A stretch of DNA of 64,000 bases from an uncultured Pelagimonas sp. (GTDB lineage Bacteria; Pseudomonadota; Alphaproteobacteria; Rhodobacterales; Rhodobacteraceae), in contig CANMIH010000017.1 in the NCBI GenBank assembly GCA_947497905.1, forward strand, positions 26,817 through 90,816. Direction: 5' to 3'. The notes under the pieces are model-generated. The model saw only the letters and a list, made by a program, of their open reading frames with translations. It made no database searches and was not told where the DNA came from. Of the stretch, positions 53,985 through 63,269 are shown piece by piece. The position numbers were made by a program, and so were the translations under genes. The number at the start of each line of letters is the position of its first letter. Within the stretch, counting starts at the first letter, position 1.

Positions 53985-54919
53985 GTGTCCGATGACCTTT
54001 CGCGAATGAGGGGGATCGAGACCACAATCACCGCCAGCAAAAGAACAACCGTACTGGCCGCGCCATAGCCCTGCTTGAAGTAGACCACCGCTTCTTTGAA
54101 CATGAAGTAGCCAACCGTTTCTGTGCCGCGCACCGGTCCGCCTTCTGTCATCGCGTGGATCAGGTCAAAGGCCTTGAGCGAGTTAAGCAGCACAAGGAAG
54201 ATCGCCACCTTCAATCCGGGCAAAGAGTAGGGAATGAGAATGTGCCGCAGCACCTGCATATGGCTCGCGCCATCCACATAGGCCGCTTCGATCTGGCTGC
54301 GAGGGATGGCCACAATCGCTGCATAACAGGTCAACAAAGGCAGGCCCGTCTGTGTCCAGACATAGGCCGCCACTAGAACAACCATGGCTGTATTGGCATC
54401 GCCAAGCCATGGATAGGCCCATTGATCCAGACCGATGGCCCGCAACACGGAGTTGATCAATCCAAAGTCTGGTTGCACGATCCCCAACCAGATCACACCA
54501 CTGGCCACTTCGGACACACCATAGGCGGCAAAGATCGCCACGCGGAACACCAGTGTTCGTTTGGCATCAAGCCCGGACACAAGTGCAATGGTCCAGCCAA
54601 AGAGCACCGAGAAAAACGTCGTTGCGACCGTCCAGGTCAGCGTGACTTTTAGAGCATTCAGAAAGTTGGGGTCACTTATCAGCTTGGTATAGTTTTCGAT
54701 CCCAGCGGGCTTGGGACGGCCCAGCCCGGTCCAGTCAAGGAAGCTGACACGGACGGTTTCGAAAAGAGGGTACAAGACCCCCAAAGCAAACAAGAGAAGA
54801 ACGGGGGCCAGAAGCACATAGGCCACCCAGTCTTGCCGTTGACCGCCAGCCGGTTTGAACCAGCTGGCGACATAGGCAACCACAGACTTCCCAACCGAAG
54901 GTCGGTCAAGAGCAGTCAT
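53981..54919 (-). CDS. Carbohydrate ABC transporter permease (MalF-like)
   Basis: This 312-residue permease has an N-terminal cytoplasmic stretch of about 30 residues, six main helices and the EAA loop SQIEAAYVDGASHMQVLRHI (about 212-231). It pairs with the MalG-like subunit. It is the second gene of the operon, 33 bp after the binding-protein gene. Confidence 0.92.
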   Translation of the reverse strand: MTALDRPSVGKSVVAYVASWFKPAGGQRQDWVAYVLLAPVLLLFALGVLYPLFETVRVSFLDWTGLGRPKPAGIENYTKLISDPNFLNALKVTLTWTVATTFFSVLFGWTIALVSGLDAKRTLVFRVAIFAAYGVSEVASGVIWLGIVQPDFGLINSVLRAIGLDQWAYPWLGDANTAMVVLVAAYVWTQTGLPLLTCYAAIVAIPRSQIEAAYVDGASHMQVLRHILIPYSLPGLKVAIFLVLLNSLKAFDLIHAMTEGGPVRGTETVGYFMFKEAVVYFKQGYGAASTVVLLLAVIVVSIPLIRERSSDT

Positions 54920-54952
54920 ATCGTTTCGCCATTTCGTAAGTTGTTAGAGGGA

Positions 54953-56221
54953 TTAGTAGACTTCGTTTGCCTTGGCTTCCAAAGCGGCCTGAATCTCAGC
55001 CACGTTTTCTGCCGAAGGATCCTGAAGGAATTTCTGCAGACTGGTGCGGAACAGACCGCTGAGTTCTGCTGGCAGAAGATCGTCCATGACAAAGAACACG
55101 TCCGCGTCTTTGTACATCGAGACGTATTTCGCCACGACCGGATCATACTTGCTTGCATCCACATTGGCGGACGGGGTGGCAATGTTCAGGTTCGCAATGA
55201 TATTGGATCCCTCTTCGCTCAGTACGAAGTCGATAAAGGCACCCGCCAATTCAACATCCTGAGCGCCATCCATCAAAAGCCAGTTTTTGCCATCGATGCT
55301 CATGGTTTTGGCATGTTCATCGTTCACAGCCGGGAACTGGAAGAACGAATAGTCGTCACCAGGTTTCTGACCATATTCGCCCGCGGCACGCTGGTTTGCC
55401 CAGGCACCGATCAGCATGCTGCCGGCGGTTCCGTCGCGCAGCACCGCGTCTGCCGTATCCGGCCAATGCATCGCCAGCATCTTTTCAGTGGCCTCACAGC
55501 AGTTGGCTTCGATCATATCGCGCATCAGATCGAAGACCGCGGTGACCTCTGGATCGGTCCATTTGGCCTCATGGTTTGCCAAACGCGCGGTATAGTCTGT
55601 CCCAGCGGATTTCAGGATCAGGTTTTCGAACCACTCTGTGGTCGCCCAGGACCGTGCGCCGATCGAAACCGGCTGAATGTCATTGGCCTGCAGTTTGGCG
55701 AAGGTGGACAAATAGTCATCCCAAGTCTGCGGCTCGCCTTCGATGCCTGCTGCGGCGAAAGTTTCAGGGCGATACCACAGGCCGGAGCGGTTACCCGCAA
55801 GGAAATACACACCATAGGTTTCGTCGCCATAGGTGGCCAGATTGCGCCAGGAATCTCCGAGCGACGCGCTCCAGTTGCGTGCCTCCCACTGACCGTCCCA
55901 AGACTGAAGCAGCCCCGCATCGATCAATTCTTTTTCGAACGATGGCCAGGTGTTGAGCAGCAGATCAAAGCGCTCACCTGACAGCAGCGCCGAGCGAATG
56001 CCCGCGCGTGCATCGCCGCCACCAGCAGATGGATTGATGTCCTTGATTGTGACGCCTGGATTTTGGGCCATAAAGGCCTCTTCCAGTGCGATGATCAGCT
56101 CGCCTTCAGTGCCCCCCAACCAATTCAGGATGGTCAGTTCGCCTTTCAGCTCCTCTGCCCAAGCCCCTGTGGCCAGCGCCGCAACTGCAACACCGCTCAG
56201 AACTGAGTTTACAAATTTCAT
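54953..56221 (-). CDS. Extracellular solute-binding protein, carbohydrate ABC transporter (family 1)
   Basis: This 422-residue protein has a Sec signal (MKFVNSVLSGVAVAALATGA, cleavage after AWA). The mature region starts with ELTILNWLGGTEGELIIALE, and the rest has the SBP_bac_1 pattern with many Trp and Tyr residues suited to stacking on sugars. The start at 56221 follows GGGAGGAAG. Next to two alpha-L-fucosidase genes, fuco-oligosaccharides are the likely ligands. The operon starts at a shared operator (site B). Confidence 0.88.
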   Translation of the reverse strand: MKFVNSVLSGVAVAALATGAWAEELKGELTILNWLGGTEGELIIALEEAFMAQNPGVTIKDINPSAGGGDARAGIRSALLSGERFDLLLNTWPSFEKELIDAGLLQSWDGQWEARNWSASLGDSWRNLATYGDETYGVYFLAGNRSGLWYRPETFAAAGIEGEPQTWDDYLSTFAKLQANDIQPVSIGARSWATTEWFENLILKSAGTDYTARLANHEAKWTDPEVTAVFDLMRDMIEANCCEATEKMLAMHWPDTADAVLRDGTAGSMLIGAWANQRAAGEYGQKPGDDYSFFQFPAVNDEHAKTMSIDGKNWLLMDGAQDVELAGAFIDFVLSEEGSNIIANLNIATPSANVDASKYDPVVAKYVSMYKDADVFFVMDDLLPAELSGLFRTSLQKFLQDPSAENVAEIQAALEAKANEVY

Positions 56222-56284
56222 GTCTTCCTCCCGGAAAGTCCTTGTTCCCAAACAAATGAGGCTAGATTCTGCCCCGTTGAGCAA

Positions 56285-56304
56285 TTAACATGTTAGCATG
56301 TTAG
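56285..56304. promoter_or_regulatory. Shared FCD-regulator operator, site B
   Basis: TTAACATGTTAGCATGTTAG lies in the divergent region between the CUT1 transporter operon and the GH95 gene, 64 bp from the former and 80 bp from the latter. It matches site A (39649-39668) at 16 of 20 positions and is very close to site C (62392-62411). Confidence 0.7.
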
Positions 56305-56383
56305 ATGCGCTACGCAACTAATTTGCACGCCCGTGCAAAAATTAGCCTTTGCAACCCCTGCGCGGCGCGACAGAAAGATAGAC

Positions 56384-58858
56384 ATGATGAACACCCCCCA
56401 GGCGATGACCCTTCGCTACGACACACCCGCCCGCCACTGGAACGAAGCCCTGCCTCTGGGAAATGGTCGTTTGGGCGCGATGGCCTACGGCGATCCCGAT
56501 GTTTTCAAACTGCATTTGAACGAAGACACACTTTATAGTGGTGAACCGTCAGAAGTGTTTCAGCCTGACCCGCTGACCGAGCTGACACCCGAGGTTGTCA
56601 GGCTTTTGGAGAACAAAGAATACTTCAAAGCGCAGGAACTTGTGCGCTCAAAATTTCTTGGAAAACAAGGCGCTAGCTATCAACCCGCGGGCTACCTTCT
56701 TCTTTCGCCTACCACCCCACTTGGCGTGACAAACTATGAACGCAGCTTGGACATCCAGCACGGTATCCATAGCGAAGTTTTGCATTGCGCCGACCAAACC
56801 CTTCACCGTGACGTCTACGCAAGTTTCGACCATCAGGTGGTCGTGGTGACCATGCGCAGCGACGCACCACAGGGCATGAACATCGACGCGCGACTGGTCA
56901 CACAACACCCCAATGGTCGTACGGGGCACCGCGGAAACCGCTATACGCTCAATGGGCAGGCCCCAAGCTACGTTCAACATCGCAAACATCTTTTTGATAT
57001 GAACAAAGCGCTGGGGGACACCCACAAAGAACCGGCGCTGTTTGATCGCAACGGTGATGTGCACCCCAATATTGCCCCCTCTGAACTCTCGGATCAGCAC
57101 ACAGTACTTTATAGTCAAGACGGCCGTGGGCTTGGCATGTTTTTCGAAACCGCCATCGATTTGCGTCATAAGGGGGGCACCGTCGAGGTGAGCCAAGACG
57201 GCATCGCATTGCGCGGGGTTCGGGAAGTCACTTTCCTGATTTCTCTTGCGACCAGCTTCAACGGGTTCGACAAAAGCCCGAGCCGCGAAGGCGCAGATCC
57301 GGCAGAACGCAATGACGCCATTCTTGATGCTGCTAAGATGGCCTACGAACCGGACATGCGTGCCGCTCACAAGGCAGATATCAGTGATCTGATGTCGCGC
57401 ACGTCGTTTACATTGCACGGTGAAAGCCCGACTGACCTGACCACGGACAAACGTCTTAAGGCGGCGCAAACCAAGCCAGACCCTGATCTCGCGGCTCTGG
57501 TCTTTCAATATGGGCGCTACCTTCTGGTTTCGTCATCGCGCCCCGGCAGCCAGCCCCCCAACCTTCAGGGGATCTGGAACAACTCCACCTGTGCGATGTG
57601 GAGTTCAAACTACACGATGAACATCAATCTTCAGATGAACTATTGGCCCGCTGAGCCGACGGGTCTGTCCGAGCTCACGGCACCTTTGTTCGATCTGATT
57701 GACGACCTTTCGGTGGCGGGCGCCCGTCAAGCCAAACACATGTTTGACGCCCCCGGTTGGATGGCCTTCCACAACACCTCAATTTGGCGCGAAGTCACAC
57801 CGTCACAATCTACCCCACAATCGGCCTTTTGGCCTATGGCGGCAGGTTGGCTGGTGACCCATTTGTGGGATCATTTCGATTACTCCGGCGATATCGCGTT
57901 TCTTCGAGATCGCGCCTGGCCTCGCATGGAAGGCGCCTTGGAGTTCCTGCTCGATTGGATGATCGAAGCCCCGGACGGAACATTGGTCACACCAATCAGC
58001 ACCAGCCCCGAAAACAAGTTTCTCGATGCCAAAGGGGCTGAATGTACAGTGCACCAAGGGTCGACCATGGATATCGCCATTATCCGAGGTCTCCTTGAAC
58101 AGGTTATCCAGGCCGCCAGAATTCTGGAGAAACCTGAGAGCCAAATCGCAGGGTATCAAGACGCACTCAATCGCCTGCCTCCGTATCGCATCGGATCACA
58201 GGGGCAACTGCTTGAATGGACCGAGGATCTACCCGAATGGGATCCTCATCACCGCCACGTGTCCCATCTTTATGGCGTGTTCCCAGGTGATCAGATCACA
58301 AACGACACACCCGAGCTACAGGACGCGGTGCGCAAAACGCTCTCGATTCGCGGTGATGAAGCGACAGGATGGTCCATGGGGTGGAAGCTCGCACTGCACG
58401 CCCGGCTGGGTGACGGTGATCGCGCCTATGACATTCTGCGCAACGTGTTTGAATTCGTCGAATGTGACCGTCCTAAAGGGCAAAAAGGCGGATTGTATCC
58501 GAACCTACTTGGCTCCCATCCTCCGTTTCAGATCGACGGGAATTTCGGTTATACCGCAGGCGTGGTCGAAATGCTCATGCAAAGCCACGCCAATCGCGTG
58601 ACCCTACTGCCCGCCCTGCCCTCCGTATGGCCAAGCGGTGACATCAAGGGGCTGCGCGCTCGCGGTGGTTTCATTGTGGATCTCGGCTGGTCGGAAGGCA
58701 AATTGGCCCATGCCAAAATCACCGCCACCCTGCGTCGCCGTCTCAATCTGAGCTGTGAAACGGCCTTTACGGCCACCTGCGAGACAATCACTCAAACCGG
58801 GACCTCAGCCATCTTCGACCTGATGCCCGGACAGATTGTTTCTCTCACCGCGCTGTAA
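56384..58858 (+). CDS. Alpha-L-fucosidase, glycoside hydrolase family 95
   Basis: This 824-residue enzyme has the GH95 N-terminal signature [20 protein letters not shown] and an (alpha/alpha)6 core. Residues equivalent to the AfcA catalytic set are present: Asn413 and Asn415 in [10 protein letters not shown], the acid Glu543 in ISTSPENKF and Asp718 in [10 protein letters not shown]. It hydrolyses terminal alpha-1,2-type fucose with inversion. It has no signal peptide, so it acts on imported oligosaccharides in the cytoplasm. The ATG at 56384 is preferred to a GTG at 56333; an ATG at 56387 is also possible. Confidence 0.92.
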   Translation: MMNTPQAMTLRYDTPARHWNEALPLGNGRLGAMAYGDPDVFKLHLNEDTLYSGEPSEVFQPDPLTELTPEVVRLLENKEYFKAQELVRSKFLGKQGASYQPAGYLLLSPTTPLGVTNYERSLDIQHGIHSEVLHCADQTLHRDVYASFDHQVVVVTMRSDAPQGMNIDARLVTQHPNGRTGHRGNRYTLNGQAPSYVQHRKHLFDMNKALGDTHKEPALFDRNGDVHPNIAPSELSDQHTVLYSQDGRGLGMFFETAIDLRHKGGTVEVSQDGIALRGVREVTFLISLATSFNGFDKSPSREGADPAERNDAILDAAKMAYEPDMRAAHKADISDLMSRTSFTLHGESPTDLTTDKRLKAAQTKPDPDLAALVFQYGRYLLVSSSRPGSQPPNLQGIWNNSTCAMWSSNYTMNINLQMNYWPAEPTGLSELTAPLFDLIDDLSVAGARQAKHMFDAPGWMAFHNTSIWREVTPSQSTPQSAFWPMAAGWLVTHLWDHFDYSGDIAFLRDRAWPRMEGALEFLLDWMIEAPDGTLVTPISTSPENKFLDAKGAECTVHQGSTMDIAIIRGLLEQVIQAARILEKPESQIAGYQDALNRLPPYRIGSQGQLLEWTEDLPEWDPHHRHVSHLYGVFPGDQITNDTPELQDAVRKTLSIRGDEATGWSMGWKLALHARLGDGDRAYDILRNVFEFVECDRPKGQKGGLYPNLLGSHPPFQIDGNFGYTAGVVEMLMQSHANRVTLLPALPSVWPSGDIKGLRARGGFIVDLGWSEGKLAHAKITATLRRRLNLSCETAFTATCETITQTGTSAIFDLMPGQIVSLTAL

Positions 58859-58880
58859 ACCACTCAAGAATTCAAACAAA

Positions 58881-58916
58881 ACGGCCCTCACTGAAACCAG
58901 TGAGGGCCGTTCTTTT
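58881..58916. terminator. Terminator between GH95 and GH151-like genes
   Basis: A perfect 13-bp stem, ACGGCCCTCACTG / CAGTGAGGGCCGT, has an AAAC loop, with TCTTTT on the plus side and TTTTG on the minus side. Confidence 0.92.
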
Positions 58917-58983
58917 CAGACGTTTCAGGCTCGGCCCTTCAGGGGGAGGAGAGAAAAATCGAACCCTCCAGTCCGAACTGGTA

Positions 58984-61044
58984 TCAGCCGCGCTCGATCA
59001 CCACTGCCTCATGGATATAGAGCCTCGGCAAGGTCAGACTCAGGCGGCCATTGCCGTATGACCAGCTGACATCCTGCCCCTCAAAACCCCGCACCGCCGT
59101 TGGTGCACTGTCGAGTTTGACAGAGACCTCCACATCGCGAAGCTCTGGCACATCTTCGATAATTTCGATCGGACGCATCACACCGTCCGGATCGGAAATT
59201 CCTTTGCCCCGAACCTGTGTCGGCGCGTAGAGAAGGTGCAGAATATCCCGACCTTCCTCGTCCAGCCGCGTCAAAGACAGCCGTCCGGCTGAGGGCAGCG
59301 ACGTGGTGACGAGACCTTCACCAATCAAACGCTTAATCAGGCCAGCAAAGATGTACTTGTAGATTGGCTGACCGAGACGCGAATAGGCATTAAAGAGCTT
59401 GTATGACACATAAATCGCGCGATCTTTCTGGACGATAGCCGCTCCAAGTGCCTCTGCCTCTGGGTTATGGGGAGCGTGCAGGTGCGAACAGAAATGATCC
59501 CAACGGCGGTCAAAATAGCTGGGCTGGCACTCTGCCAGAACCTCCGCCCCTTCGGAAACCGCCACCGATTGTGCCCGGTCATAAACAACAATTGGCTCAC
59601 CGTGCACCGCGTCATGCAGCCCAGGTTGCACACGGATGTAACTCGGATCGCGGCCAACAAGGCCCCCTTGATGGGTCACGCCCAGATCCAAGGCAAAGCG
59701 TTCTTCGCCCACCAACAGTCCGGATTCACCGCTTGCGATGACGGCACCGCCTGCCGCCTGATAGCTGCGCAGTTTTTTGGCCAAGACCTCATCCACACGC
59801 AGCTCATCAGGGAGAACCAGCAAGCGATACTCCCCAAAATCGGCTTCGCTGTCGATTACATCAAATGGCATCTGCAACTCGAGCAGCATCCGTGCAGCGG
59901 CATCGTCGCATTCATGGTTACGCCCGGCATCCCAGTCGCCCGCCAGGCCCGTGCTCTCAACGGAGAGAATGGCAATCTCACGCTGATAGACTGCACCTTT
60001 CAGGTAAGGTTCGAGCGACTTCACACGCGCATAGGCCGGACGGATGGTGTCATAGGTCGCAGGCGACATGATGCCATTGGGGTGCAGCTGATCCCCAATG
60101 GAGCACCGCGCACCCAGTGCCACCATATGACAACATTCGTAAATCAGGGCCTCCGGGCGCTTAAAGCCTCCAAACTCGCCCCAATGGGTGTGGAATTTCC
60201 CGGTCATTCCAAGGAAATCATATCCCAAGGTATCCGCATATCGGGCAGAGGTCGGGAAGTGATCATAACCCCAGCCCCCTGTTGGCAGACTTTCCAATTC
60301 CAGATGGCCATAGGCACTATAGCGATCCCGCTCACCCTTGAAGATATGCCCCGAATTGTAGAACACGCGCAGATCCGGGCTCACCTCATGCATTGCCGCC
60401 GAAAACTCTTCGAAGAAGCGCAGCAAAACCACCCGGTCATGCGCCTGCCGGTCTTTCGACACAGTGGGATCAAACCCCTTGTCGGTCATGGATGCGAGAC
60501 AGGTGGGACACACACATTCATGCGACCCCAAAATATCCATGAACAGGCCCGGTGGATCATAACGTTCAACCACTTCGCGTGACATGGCCGTCAGATAGTC
60601 AACATAGCCCTGATTGTTCAGACACAGAGTATGCCAGGTCGCCGTCAGCTGGCTCATGGTTGAAGGCTCTTGGCCCGGATAATGCGGTGTTGAGTTATAG
60701 GCGCTCATCACACGCCATTCCGGGTGTTTGCGCGCCGTCAGCTCGTCCCATTGAACAGTGATATAGATCGGCGTGGCGATATCTTCGGCATGACAGGCCT
60801 TGATCATATCCCCAAGCAGGTCAGGTCGTTCCAGACCCGGATGGCTTTCCGCAACGTCCGTAGGATAGTAGCACCACCCATGATGGCAACGGGCAAACAG
60901 CGTCACACTGTCAACACAGCCGTCTTTCAGGGTCGCTGCAAATTGCTCCGGGTCAAACTGATCACCGACTTTGGCGATGGCCTCGGAGGTGTGAAAATCC
61001 AAGTGGATTTGGCGATAGCGAAAATCACGCAATGTGTTTGTCAT
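58984..61044 (-). CDS. GH151-like alpha-L-fucosidase (hypothetical glycosyl hydrolase 6 domain)
   Basis: This 686-residue cytoplasmic protein starts with FRYRQIHLDFHTSEAIAKVG and continues CVDSVTLFARCHHGWCYYPT, typical of the GHL6 domain found in GH151. A TIM-barrel region (to about 390), a beta-galactosidase-trimerisation-like domain (about 400-600) and a beta-rich tail follow. GH151 members hydrolyse alpha-L-fucosides, although activity is shown for few. A Cys pair CVCPTCLA might bind metal. It lies 17 bp after the HAD fusion gene, in the same operon. The naming is by sequence memory. Confidence 0.75.
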   Translation of the reverse strand: MTNTLRDFRYRQIHLDFHTSEAIAKVGDQFDPEQFAATLKDGCVDSVTLFARCHHGWCYYPTDVAESHPGLERPDLLGDMIKACHAEDIATPIYITVQWDELTARKHPEWRVMSAYNSTPHYPGQEPSTMSQLTATWHTLCLNNQGYVDYLTAMSREVVERYDPPGLFMDILGSHECVCPTCLASMTDKGFDPTVSKDRQAHDRVVLLRFFEEFSAAMHEVSPDLRVFYNSGHIFKGERDRYSAYGHLELESLPTGGWGYDHFPTSARYADTLGYDFLGMTGKFHTHWGEFGGFKRPEALIYECCHMVALGARCSIGDQLHPNGIMSPATYDTIRPAYARVKSLEPYLKGAVYQREIAILSVESTGLAGDWDAGRNHECDDAAARMLLELQMPFDVIDSEADFGEYRLLVLPDELRVDEVLAKKLRSYQAAGGAVIASGESGLLVGEERFALDLGVTHQGGLVGRDPSYIRVQPGLHDAVHGEPIVVYDRAQSVAVSEGAEVLAECQPSYFDRRWDHFCSHLHAPHNPEAEALGAAIVQKDRAIYVSYKLFNAYSRLGQPIYKYIFAGLIKRLIGEGLVTTSLPSAGRLSLTRLDEEGRDILHLLYAPTQVRGKGISDPDGVMRPIEIIEDVPELRDVEVSVKLDSAPTAVRGFEGQDVSWSYGNGRLSLTLPRLYIHEAVVIERG

Positions 61045-61061
61045 TTTCTTCGACTTTTTTC

Positions 61062-62255
61062 TTAGGAATAGGTGTCGAGAACGGCCAAAAGCTGATCTGG
61101 TGTCTCAATGATGTAATCCGGCTGTTCCAGCGCATTTTCCGGGGTTTTCCGACGGCGCGGTGCCCATGGGATGAAAGCCGTTCTGAGCCCCAGCGCGTTG
61201 GCTCCCGCGATGTCGCGCGACAGGTTGTTGCCCACCATAATGACATCGCCATAGTCCTCCGGCCGCAGCCCCAACATCTCGGCCGCCGTGTCGAACATGG
61301 TTCGCAGTGGTTTTTCACCACCCACCGCTTCGGAAATCGAACGGGCATGGAAGTACTTGGTCAGGCCAAGGCGCCCGTGAACCCGATCAAAGCTATCAAC
61401 CAGACCATCCGCAACCAGTGCCACCAGCACACCGCGTTCTTTCAACCCGCGCATCAGTTCTTCGGTTCCCGGAATGAGCTGCGCATCCAGCACCAGATCG
61501 TTGAATTTCACCTCTGATCCTTCGTCGATCAGCGTATCCCCACTGTCGAGAAAAACCGCCTTGAGCCCAGTGTGGTTGGCACGCAACTCCTCCGTCACCG
61601 AGGCAAGGCGCGCAGGAATGTATCGTTGTAGCGCAGGCCAGCTACAGATTTTGACCCCCGCCAAATCAAAGCCGTTATCAAAGACAAAGCTTGGCTCAAA
61701 CGCTTTTGAGACCATGTAACGACGGGCCAGCCAATGGTCATAGGGTTTTAAGAACCCTAAGGCCTCGGCAAACTGGGTTTGGACCAAAATATCCATCTTG
61801 CCTGCCAGCGCACCACAATTGGCGGTTAGCCCGGGACGGCGCTCGGTAATCTCACTTTCATTGGCAAAAAACGCATGTTTGCCGGGCTCGGAGTAAAGGC
61901 AAACCTGTCCGTCCACGACAGGCAGCCCCCCCCCTGATGTCACCATCTGACGCAAACTTCCATGGGCGCTGGCCTCAACTCGACAGATCTCACCCGCGTC
62001 CGAAACATAGACCCAGATATGCTCAAGCTCATAGAGGTGCTGAATGTCCCAGTCCCACCAGATTGCATATTCAATGGCAAATTCAGCATCGTCTTTCAGA
62101 TGCACCACGTGCCGACAGGACGGAGATTGGCCCGACTGGGTGAACACTGTCACCCCCATCCGATCAGGGAAAAACGGCTCATGTCGGTCAAACAAAATGC
62201 GCGGGGCATAACGTTTGGCAAGTTTTGCGGCTTCGGTATCCGTGCAAGGAAGCAA
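61062..62255 (-). CDS. Two-domain protein: uncharacterised N-terminal domain fused to a HAD-like phosphatase
   Basis: This 397-residue protein has two parts. Residues 1-225 are unfamiliar; RYAPRILFDRHEPFFPDRMG and LYELEHIWVYVSDAGEICRV only faintly recall the Vps62/DUF946 type. Residues 230-397 are HAD-like: motif I FLDSGDTLID (nucleophile Asp237 but Gly239 at the usual D+2), Lys315 and motif IV GNNLSRDIAGA (Asn343-Asn344, Asp348). The substitutions are unusual, so activity may be altered. The start is TTG, supported by GAGGA eight bases upstream and a stop codon behind it. It is the first gene of the operon with the GH151-like enzyme, under site C. Confidence 0.75.
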   Translation of the reverse strand: MLPCTDTEAAKLAKRYAPRILFDRHEPFFPDRMGVTVFTQSGQSPSCRHVVHLKDDAEFAIEYAIWWDWDIQHLYELEHIWVYVSDAGEICRVEASAHGSLRQMVTSGGGLPVVDGQVCLYSEPGKHAFFANESEITERRPGLTANCGALAGKMDILVQTQFAEALGFLKPYDHWLARRYMVSKAFEPSFVFDNGFDLAGVKICSWPALQRYIPARLASVTEELRANHTGLKAVFLDSGDTLIDEGSEVKFNDLVLDAQLIPGTEELMRGLKERGVLVALVADGLVDSFDRVHGRLGLTKYFHARSISEAVGGEKPLRTMFDTAAEMLGLRPEDYGDVIMVGNNLSRDIAGANALGLRTAFIPWAPRRRKTPENALEQPDYIIETPDQLLAVLDTYS

Positions 62256-62391
62256 AAGGGAATTCCTCGTTTCTGTCTCTTCGCATCACGAGAGAGATGG
62301 GGCATACCAAGGGTTGAACTTGACAATTGTGACAACCACTCTGGCACGCGATGATGATCTGGATTACTGATGTTATCGTTAACTTGAATCG

Positions 62392-62411
62392 CTAATATGT
62401 TAGTATGCTCA
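62392..62411. promoter_or_regulatory. Shared FCD-regulator operator, site C
   Basis: CTAATATGTTAGTATGCTCA lies between the HAD/GH151 operon and the second GntR gene, 31 bp before the latter's start. It is closely related to sites A and B, sharing the core ATGTTA-N-TATGCT with site A. Confidence 0.68.
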
Positions 62412-62441
62412 GAAAAAGAGAGCTGCAAGGAAAATTGCGCT

Positions 62442-63122
62442 ATGAAACTTGAACCAATCTCCGAGATGACCGGATCCCTTGCAGATCGCGCCTATACTTC
62501 CCTGCGGGAAGCCATTTTGAACAATCAGGCCGAACCCGGAACCCGGCTGCGCAAGGACGAGATTGCAGATGAGTTCGGGGTGTCCCGCGCCCCGATCTCC
62601 GAAGCAATCCAGCGGTTGGCTCAAGAAGGATTGGTTGAGGTCCGTCCCCAATCCGGGAGCTTTGTGTCCAAAATGTCGATGAATGGCATTCGCGAGGCGA
62701 TCTTTATTCGACAGGCTCTTGAACTGGCCGCCGTCGAACATTTTGCCGAGCATCACACGGAAGCGCAGTTGGTCGAACTTGAAAGCATCCTCAACCTTCA
62801 GGAATTTTGGGCCATGAAAGGCAACCAAAAAGAATTCCACGATGCAGATGTGCGCATGCACACTCTGTTTCTGGAAAGCACTGGGCTGAGTGGGATTGTT
62901 GGGGTGGCTGAAACGGCATGGTCCCGCGTTGAACGGGCGCGGCGCATGATGCTTCCAAAGCCTGGGCGCATCAAAGACACATTGAAAGAACATCAGGATG
63001 TCGCCGACGCGGTAAGGGCCAGAGCACCAGAAGCGTCACGCAATGCCTTAAAGAAACATCTCTCTCAATTGCCGGTGCTTCTGGACGAGTTCAGGGCCAA
63101 CAAACCCGAACTGTTCGAATAG
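62442..63122 (+). CDS. GntR-family regulator, FadR/FCD subfamily, of the fucoside genes
   Basis: This 226-residue protein has a winged helix (LREAILNNQAEPGTRLRKDE through FGVSRAPISEAIQRLAQEGL) and an FCD domain with histidines in EFHDADVRMHTLF and LKEHQDVADA. The recognition-helix segment (GVSRAPISEAIQRLA) is nearly that of the 39679 regulator (GVSRAPVAEAISKLA), consistent with both reading the same operator. I chose the ATG at 62442 (AAGGA upstream); the frame opens at 62397 inside site C. Confidence 0.9.
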   Translation: MKLEPISEMTGSLADRAYTSLREAILNNQAEPGTRLRKDEIADEFGVSRAPISEAIQRLAQEGLVEVRPQSGSFVSKMSMNGIREAIFIRQALELAAVEHFAEHHTEAQLVELESILNLQEFWAMKGNQKEFHDADVRMHTLFLESTGLSGIVGVAETAWSRVERARRMMLPKPGRIKDTLKEHQDVADAVRARAPEASRNALKKHLSQLPVLLDEFRANKPELFE

Positions 63123-63173
63123 GTGTCTTAGCCGCACTGACGGCACCACCAAACAGGCGATCAGAAGCAAACA

Positions 63174-63205
63174 GAGCCGTCCTTTTGGTGAAGGACGGCT
63201 CTTGT
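63174..63205 (+). terminator. Terminator after the second GntR gene
   Basis: The 11-bp stem GAGCCGTCCTT / AAGGACGGCTC with a 6-base loop is followed by a short TTG stretch. Confidence 0.75.
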
Positions 63206-63210
63206 CATGT

Positions 63211-63251
63211 CGTCACGCGTCTTGACAGAGGGAGCTGGGGGACGCGTGACG
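63211..63251 (-). other. Perfect 11-bp inverted repeat downstream of the small-protein array
   Basis: CGTCACGCGTC (63211-63221) and GACGCGTGACG (63241-63251) enclose 19 bases, 18 bp past the stop of the last array gene. There is no T-run on the minus strand. It could stabilise the array mRNA 3' end or be a processing or termination site. Confidence 0.5.
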
Positions 63252-63269
63252 TTTTGGTCTCAACATGTC

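Noticed and set aside
56333..56383. GTG start adding 17 residues to the GH95 enzyme
   Set aside because: The extension is not part of the GH95 fold and no good ribosome binding site precedes it; the ATG at 56384 is simpler.
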